36,966 bases of DNA from Acidobacteriota bacterium (GTDB taxonomy: Bacteria; Acidobacteriota; Terriglobia; Terriglobales; Acidobacteriaceae): contig QIAH01000350.1 of NCBI GenBank assembly GCA_003225465.1, forward strand, positions 1 to 36,966. The letters run 5' to 3'. The notes below the pieces were generated by a model. The model saw only the letters and a program-made list of their open reading frames with translations, was not told where the DNA came from and searched no databases. Made by a program: the position numbers and the translations under genes. Numbering within the stretch: position 1 is the stretch's first letter; the number at the start of each line of letters is the position of its first letter. Of this stretch, positions 33,401 to 36,966 are shown piece after piece.

Positions 33401-35134
33401 TTAGTGAGCTGCGCCAACCGCCGGATCGGTCTGCATGACGAAATCGCGAGCCGCTCCCGGAACTCCGTATTCGTAGGGTCCGTTATGGATCACGGGCGTT
33501 TGTCCGCCGAAGTTGTCATGGGGCGGCGGCGTAGCTGTTGTCCATTCGACGGTGGTGGCATCCCAAGGGTTGTCCGCTGCTTTCGGGCCCTTGAGCATGC
33601 TCCAGAACAGGTTGATCACGAAAATAAACTGCGCGCCAATCGTGATGAACGCAGCGTACGTCATGAACGTCTGCAGGGGGATCAGATTATGAAGATAGGC
33701 AACCTCGGTCAACTGGGAGTAGCGCCGCGGATGTCCCGCCATGCCGAGATAGTGCATAGGCATGAAGATCGCGTAGGTGCCGATGAAGGTCAGCCAGAAG
33801 TGCGCCTTGCCCAATCCCTCATTCATCATGCGCCCGAACATCTTTGGGAACCAATAGTAAGTTGCGGCAAAGATTCCGAAGATGGCGGCTACGCCCATGA
33901 TCAGGTGGAAATGGCCGACCACGAAATATGTGTCGTGCAGCGGAATGTCGAGCGTGGGCTGCGCGAGGAACGGTCCGCTCAGGCCGCCCGAGACGAACAG
34001 GGAAACGAAACCGACGGCGAACAACATCGGGGTATAGAAGCGAATGCGTCCCTTGTAGAGGGTGCCGAGCCAGTTGAACGTCTTGATCGCGGATGGAACC
34101 CCGATCGCCATGGTCAGGAGCGAGAACGCGAATGCGGAATAGGGGCTCATCCCGCTCATGAACATGTGGTGTCCCCAGACCATGAAGCCCAGGAATCCGA
34201 TCCCGAGCATGGCATACACCATCGCGCGATAGCCGAAGATCGGCTTACGTGCGAAGGTGGAAAGGATCTGCGAGGTCACGCCCATGCCGGGCAGGATCGC
34301 GATGTATACCTCGGGATGACCGAAGAACCAGAACAGGTGCTGCCAGAGTAGAGGCGATCCCCCCTTGTGTCCCATCAACTGACCATTCACCACGATCACG
34401 GGAACAAAGAAGCTTGTGCCCAGATTCCGGTCCATCAGGAGCAGGATTCCTGCCGAGAGCAACACCCCGAACGCCAGCAACCCGAGAATCGCGGTAATGA
34501 ACCACGACCACACCGTGAGCGGCATACGCATCAGGGTCATGCCCTTGGCGCGAAGATCAAGCGTGGTCGTGATGAAATTCAAGGCACCCATCAATGAGGC
34601 AGCGCAGAAGATGGCGATGCTGGTGATCCAGAGATCTGCGCCTAATCCCTCGCCCGGCCCCGTGGATTGGACTGCGCTCAGCGGCGGATAGCCGGTCCAG
34701 CCATGCAACGGTGCGCCGCCGGTGACAAAGAATGCGGCGAGCATCACCACGAACGCCACGAACGTCGTCCAGAACGAAAGCATGTTCAGGACGGGGAACG
34801 CCATGTCGGGCGCCCCGATCTGGATGGGCAGGAAGTAGTTGCCGAAGCCGCCCTGCGGGGCCGTGGTCAGTACGAAGAACACCATGATGGTGCCGTGCAT
34901 GGTCAGCAGGCTGAGATATGTTTCCGGTTGAATATGGCCGACGATGGGCAGGTTCACCTGCGGCCAGATCAGGTGAATGCGCATTAATAGGGACAGGAAC
35001 ATTCCCACCCAGACCGCGGTCAGGGCCAGGAAGAAGTACTGGATGCCGATCACCTTGTGGTCGAGGCTGAAGATGTATTTCCGAATGAAGCCCTGCGGAC
35101 CCGCGTGGGCATGTACGACTTCTGAGGTAGCCAT
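33401..35134 (-). CDS. ctaD: Cytochrome c oxidase subunit I
   Basis: 577 residues, twelve membrane helices. Haem-copper site motifs: MHGTIMVFFVLT, WQHLFWFFGHPEVYIAILPG (CuB His with the cross-linked HPEVY Tyr, which marks A-type enzymes), MVWGHHMFMSGM (two CuB His) and DTYFVVGHFHLIMG (haem ligands). It reduces oxygen to water and pumps protons. I chose ATG 35134, which has GGAG 8 bases upstream and shares one base with the ctaC stop (TAATG). Confidence 0.97.
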   Translation of the reverse strand: MATSEVVHAHAGPQGFIRKYIFSLDHKVIGIQYFFLALTAVWVGMFLSLLMRIHLIWPQVNLPIVGHIQPETYLSLLTMHGTIMVFFVLTTAPQGGFGNYFLPIQIGAPDMAFPVLNMLSFWTTFVAFVVMLAAFFVTGGAPLHGWTGYPPLSAVQSTGPGEGLGADLWITSIAIFCAASLMGALNFITTTLDLRAKGMTLMRMPLTVWSWFITAILGLLAFGVLLSAGILLLMDRNLGTSFFVPVIVVNGQLMGHKGGSPLLWQHLFWFFGHPEVYIAILPGMGVTSQILSTFARKPIFGYRAMVYAMLGIGFLGFMVWGHHMFMSGMSPYSAFAFSLLTMAIGVPSAIKTFNWLGTLYKGRIRFYTPMLFAVGFVSLFVSGGLSGPFLAQPTLDIPLHDTYFVVGHFHLIMGVAAIFGIFAATYYWFPKMFGRMMNEGLGKAHFWLTFIGTYAIFMPMHYLGMAGHPRRYSQLTEVAYLHNLIPLQTFMTYAAFITIGAQFIFVINLFWSMLKGPKAADNPWDATTVEWTTATPPPHDNFGGQTPVIHNGPYEYGVPGAARDFVMQTDPAVGAAH

Positions 35135-35943
35135 TATTGTTTCTCCGCCTCCCGCGCGGCGATCCACTTGTCGAAGTCCTCCTGACTGACGACTTTCACC
35201 ATGCCGTGCATCTTGTAGTGTCCCAAGCCGCAGAGTTCGGCGCAGGCAATCTCGTAATCGCCGATCTGGGTGGGGGTGACATGCATGTGGATGGCAAGCC
35301 CGGGAACGGCATCCTGTTTAAAGCGCATGTTGGGAATAAAAAAGCTGTGAATCACGTCCACCGCGCGCAGGGTGAAATCGACCTGGCGGTTCACCGGAAG
35401 GAACATCGTTCCGGTGACGACATCGTCCTTGGCGGCAGGGTCGCTGGTATCGAGTCCGATGGCCGCCTCGCTGCCGGCAGAAGGATCCATGAGCTTGGGA
35501 TTCGTGATGCCGAATTTTCCGTCGGGACCAGGATAGCGGAAGTACCACGCGAACTGCATGCCGGTGACTTCGACGGGAACGGCCGAGGCCTGCGCGGGTT
35601 CGAACCGTTCCGCTGCCCAGATCTTGCTTCCCATCAAGTTCAGGCCTACAAAGAGGACACCGGTCAGCACCGTCCAGACGATCTCCATGGTCGTGTTGCC
35701 GTGGGAATAGTCGACTGGAGGCGCGGAAGATCCTCGATCGCGGTATTGCCACGCGAACAGTCCCAGCGAGCACTGGGCCAGCACGAAAACGATCCCCATC
35801 AGGATGTATGTAGTGACAAACTGATGGTCGATGGCCGCTGCCGACGCCGAAACGCCCGCCGGCAACCACCAGGGATGCCAGATGAAAAAGTATGTGCTGA
35901 CAAAGGTGATCAACCAGATAACAGCCAGAAGAGCGAGGCCCAT
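35134..35943 (-). CDS. ctaC: Cytochrome c oxidase subunit II
   Basis: 269 residues. Two N-terminal membrane helices (LLAVIWLITFVSTYFFIW and TTYILMGIVFVLAQCSLGLF), then a periplasmic cupredoxin domain with the CuA ligands: His in VDVIHSFFIP, and CAELCGLGHYKMHGM (two Cys, His, Met). It accepts electrons from cytochrome c. The protein ends without a fused cytochrome c domain, so a soluble donor is expected. GGAGG lies 9 bases before the ATG. First gene of the ctaC-ctaD-ctaE-ctaE-ctaF-small-protein operon; 177 bases separate it from the divergent thioesterase. Confidence 0.96.
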   Translation of the reverse strand: MGLALLAVIWLITFVSTYFFIWHPWWLPAGVSASAAAIDHQFVTTYILMGIVFVLAQCSLGLFAWQYRDRGSSAPPVDYSHGNTTMEIVWTVLTGVLFVGLNLMGSKIWAAERFEPAQASAVPVEVTGMQFAWYFRYPGPDGKFGITNPKLMDPSAGSEAAIGLDTSDPAAKDDVVTGTMFLPVNRQVDFTLRAVDVIHSFFIPNMRFKQDAVPGLAIHMHVTPTQIGDYEIACAELCGLGHYKMHGMVKVVSQEDFDKWIAAREAEKQ

Positions 35944-36105
35944 CTACAACGACCTCCAGGGTCGATTTTCCGCACACCGCAGCGCGCGCCAAAAACAGAA
36001 AACTGCGGATGGCCGCAAAGTCTATCACAGCGGCCTGTGGCAAGTGCAAGTCGCCTCCTGGTGTGCGCGCGCACCCTGCGCCACACTCGCGCTCGAGTCG
36101 CAAGC

Positions 36106-36111
36106 TACAAT
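36106..36111 (+). promoter_or_regulatory. Possible -10 of a leaderless thioesterase mRNA
   Basis: TACAAT 9 bases before the ATG at 36121, with no Shine-Dalgarno between (CGTTTTCCT). Transcription would start within a few bases of the ATG. Confidence 0.35.
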
Positions 36112-36120
36112 CGTTTTCCT

Positions 36121-36591
36121 ATGTCGACCAAGGCACGGGGTCACGGCCACGACACTCGTTACGTGCGCTTACAGAAAAACTATTGCTTCGCCTGCGGAAG
36201 GAACAATCCCGAAGGCATGCGCCTGAAGTTCAGCTACGACGAAGAGCGAGACTGCTTTGTCTGCCGCTTTCGCCTGGGCAAGCGCTTCACCGGCCCGCCC
36301 GGTCACTGCCACGGCGGCATCATCGCGACGCTGCTCGATGAAGCTATGGGCAAGGTCAACAAGCTCCGCCACGTGGTCGCGCTGACTTCCGAAATCACGG
36401 TGAAATACCTGAAGCCGGTACCGCTGAACAAGCCCCTGCGCGTGGAGTCACGCGAAGTGCGTGTCCGCGGGCGCAAGCACGTGAACATGGCCGAGATCCT
36501 GAATCAGAAGGGCGAGGTCCTGGCCCAGGGACAGGGACTGTTTATCGCGATCGATCCCAAGAAGATGTTCGCGAAGTATGTGGACAAGTGA
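36121..36591 (+). CDS. PaaI/4HBT-like hotdog-fold thioesterase
   Basis: 156 residues from ATG 36121. The N-terminal YCFACGRNNPEGMRLKF and the hotdog core GHCHGGIIATLLDEAMG, with Asp/Glu and the HGG helix start, are typical of PaaI-type acyl-CoA thioesterases. ALTSEITVKYLKPVPLNKPL and EILNQKGEVLAQGQGLFIAI complete the fold. It probably hydrolyses an acyl- or aryl-CoA; the substrate cannot be told. The frame stays open for almost 1 kb upstream through ctaC, but that is antisense to a real gene. No ribosome binding site is visible. Transcribed divergently from ctaC. Confidence 0.85.
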   Translation: MSTKARGHGHDTRYVRLQKNYCFACGRNNPEGMRLKFSYDEERDCFVCRFRLGKRFTGPPGHCHGGIIATLLDEAMGKVNKLRHVVALTSEITVKYLKPVPLNKPLRVESREVRVRGRKHVNMAEILNQKGEVLAQGQGLFIAIDPKKMFAKYVDK

Positions 36592-36598
36592 TGTGAAT

Positions 36599-36626
36599 GT
36601 AGCGACGGGCGTCCTCGCCCGTCGAG
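36599..36626. repeat. GTAGCGACGGGCGTCCTCGCCCGTC palindromic element
   Basis: 8-bp stem GACGGGCG (36604-36611) / CGCCCGTC (36616-36623) with loop TCCT, directly after the thioesterase stop. It shares the GTAGCG...GGCGTC layout of the 18469 element. No T-run follows, so it is a weak terminator at best. Confidence 0.6.
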
Positions 36627-36715
36627 GAGCAACCGAAAATGGGATCTGCCTGGCTGGACTGTGATCTCCGAGCCGACCACTAGTGTCCTTTGTGCACCTT
36701 CGTCTCCCTTTGTAG

Positions 36716-36966
36716 TTATTCCTGATTCTTCCGGTGCAATATCTTCGCCAACTCCTCTACCCCCCGCCGCAACTCCCGCGGATCGACCGCCGCAAATCCC
36801 AGTATCAGTCCATTCGGCCGCGACTCTCCCGAGACATACCGGCTCAAAGGGACGACCTCCACCGAACGGTCTGCGGCGAGTTCGACGACCCGCTCGGCCC
36901 GGATGCCGCCCTTGAGCCAGCCCACCGTCTGCAGCCCGGCTTCCACGCTCGAAATCTCCAGCACAC
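36716..36966 (-). CDS. MocR/PdxR-type regulator, C-terminal part
   Basis: About 83 residues; the gene runs off the window edge. The sequence GLQTVGWLKGGIRAERVVEL, then VPLSRYVSGES, GLILGFAAVDP and RRGVEELAKIL is the end of the aminotransferase-like domain of MocR/PdxR regulators (GntR-type helix-turn-helix fused to a PLP-dependent fold). The GLxxxxWL and LGFA...ELRRGVxxLA spacing supports it. The target pathway, often vitamin B6 or amino-acid metabolism, cannot be seen. Plain class I aminotransferase is the alternative. Confidence 0.75.
   Translation of the reverse strand, partial: VLEISSVEAGLQTVGWLKGGIRAERVVELAADRSVEVVPLSRYVSGESRPNGLILGFAAVDPRELRRGVEELAKILHRKNQE

Noticed and set aside
33404-34351. 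315-codon plus-strand frame
   Set aside because: Antisense to ctaD with low-complexity composition.
35137-36120. Upstream extension of the thioesterase frame
   Set aside because: It runs antisense through ctaC, and the thioesterase family N-terminus begins near 36121.
36681-36716. TGTCCTTTGTGCACC-type stretch as another CACAGAG-family repeat
   Set aside because: The similarity is only to the general CTTTGTG pattern, there is no second arm, and the match could be chance.

Overview
This is a GC-rich, densely packed bacterial chromosome segment with ordinary housekeeping content. It most likely comes from an acidobacterium (Acidobacteriota, Terriglobia-like). That placement is an inference from three things. 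Intergenic spaces carry elements I associate with that phylum: a CATTCCGAGCGCAGCGAGG unit, a CACCACAGAGACACAGAG hairpin and GTAGCGCCGGCG / GTAGCGACGGGCG palindromes. Several small secreted proteins look phylum-restricted. The terminal oxidase cluster has two subunit III genes. I saw no tRNA, rRNA, CRISPR array, transposase or phage gene.

Layout. 1-2030 (+): end of the phosphate-uptake operon pstA-pstB-phoU, closed by a strong terminator, then a secreted beta-propeller/phosphoesterase protein. 4969-6860 (+): a repeat, the remnant C-terminus of an M48-type protease gene, and an intact secreted M48 protease. 6911-8261 (-): a small CxxC protein, an anti-sigma factor and an ECF sigma factor. 8509-12028 (+): a GAF-like cytoplasmic protein directly coupled to a TPR lytic transglycosylase. 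12167-15509 (-): ileS-lspA. 15877-17118 (+): a TonB-like energy-coupling protein with three unusual N-terminal repeats. 17434-18258 (-): murI.

18563-23453 (-) is the most interesting part. It is a tightly coupled four-gene iron-transport operon: an FTR1 permease fused to a DUF2318-type Cys-rich domain, two FtsX/MacB-type permeases, and an ABC ATPase fused at its C-terminus to a nearly complete DtxR-type metalloregulator. A 21-bp Fur-box-like operator lies just upstream of FTR1. The set resembles the Campylobacter Cj1658-Cj1663 / E. coli FetMP ferrous-iron systems but lacks P19/FetP here. The ATPase carries its own metal-sensor domain, so transport may be gated by metal at the protein level.

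23581-29925 (-): an SprT/YgjP-like metalloprotease, then uvrA followed by a TPR protein and two small secreted proteins with overlapping or abutting ends, and a 56-residue membrane protein upstream of uvrA. 30007-31257: a DUF5818-like secreted protein (-) and a cytoplasmic general-stress-like protein (+). 31297-35943 (-): an aa3-type cytochrome c oxidase operon ctaC-ctaD-ctaE-ctaE-ctaF plus a small CxxC membrane protein. 36121-36591 (+): a hotdog-fold thioesterase, possibly read from a leaderless mRNA. 36716-end (-): the C-terminus of a MocR/PdxR-type regulator.
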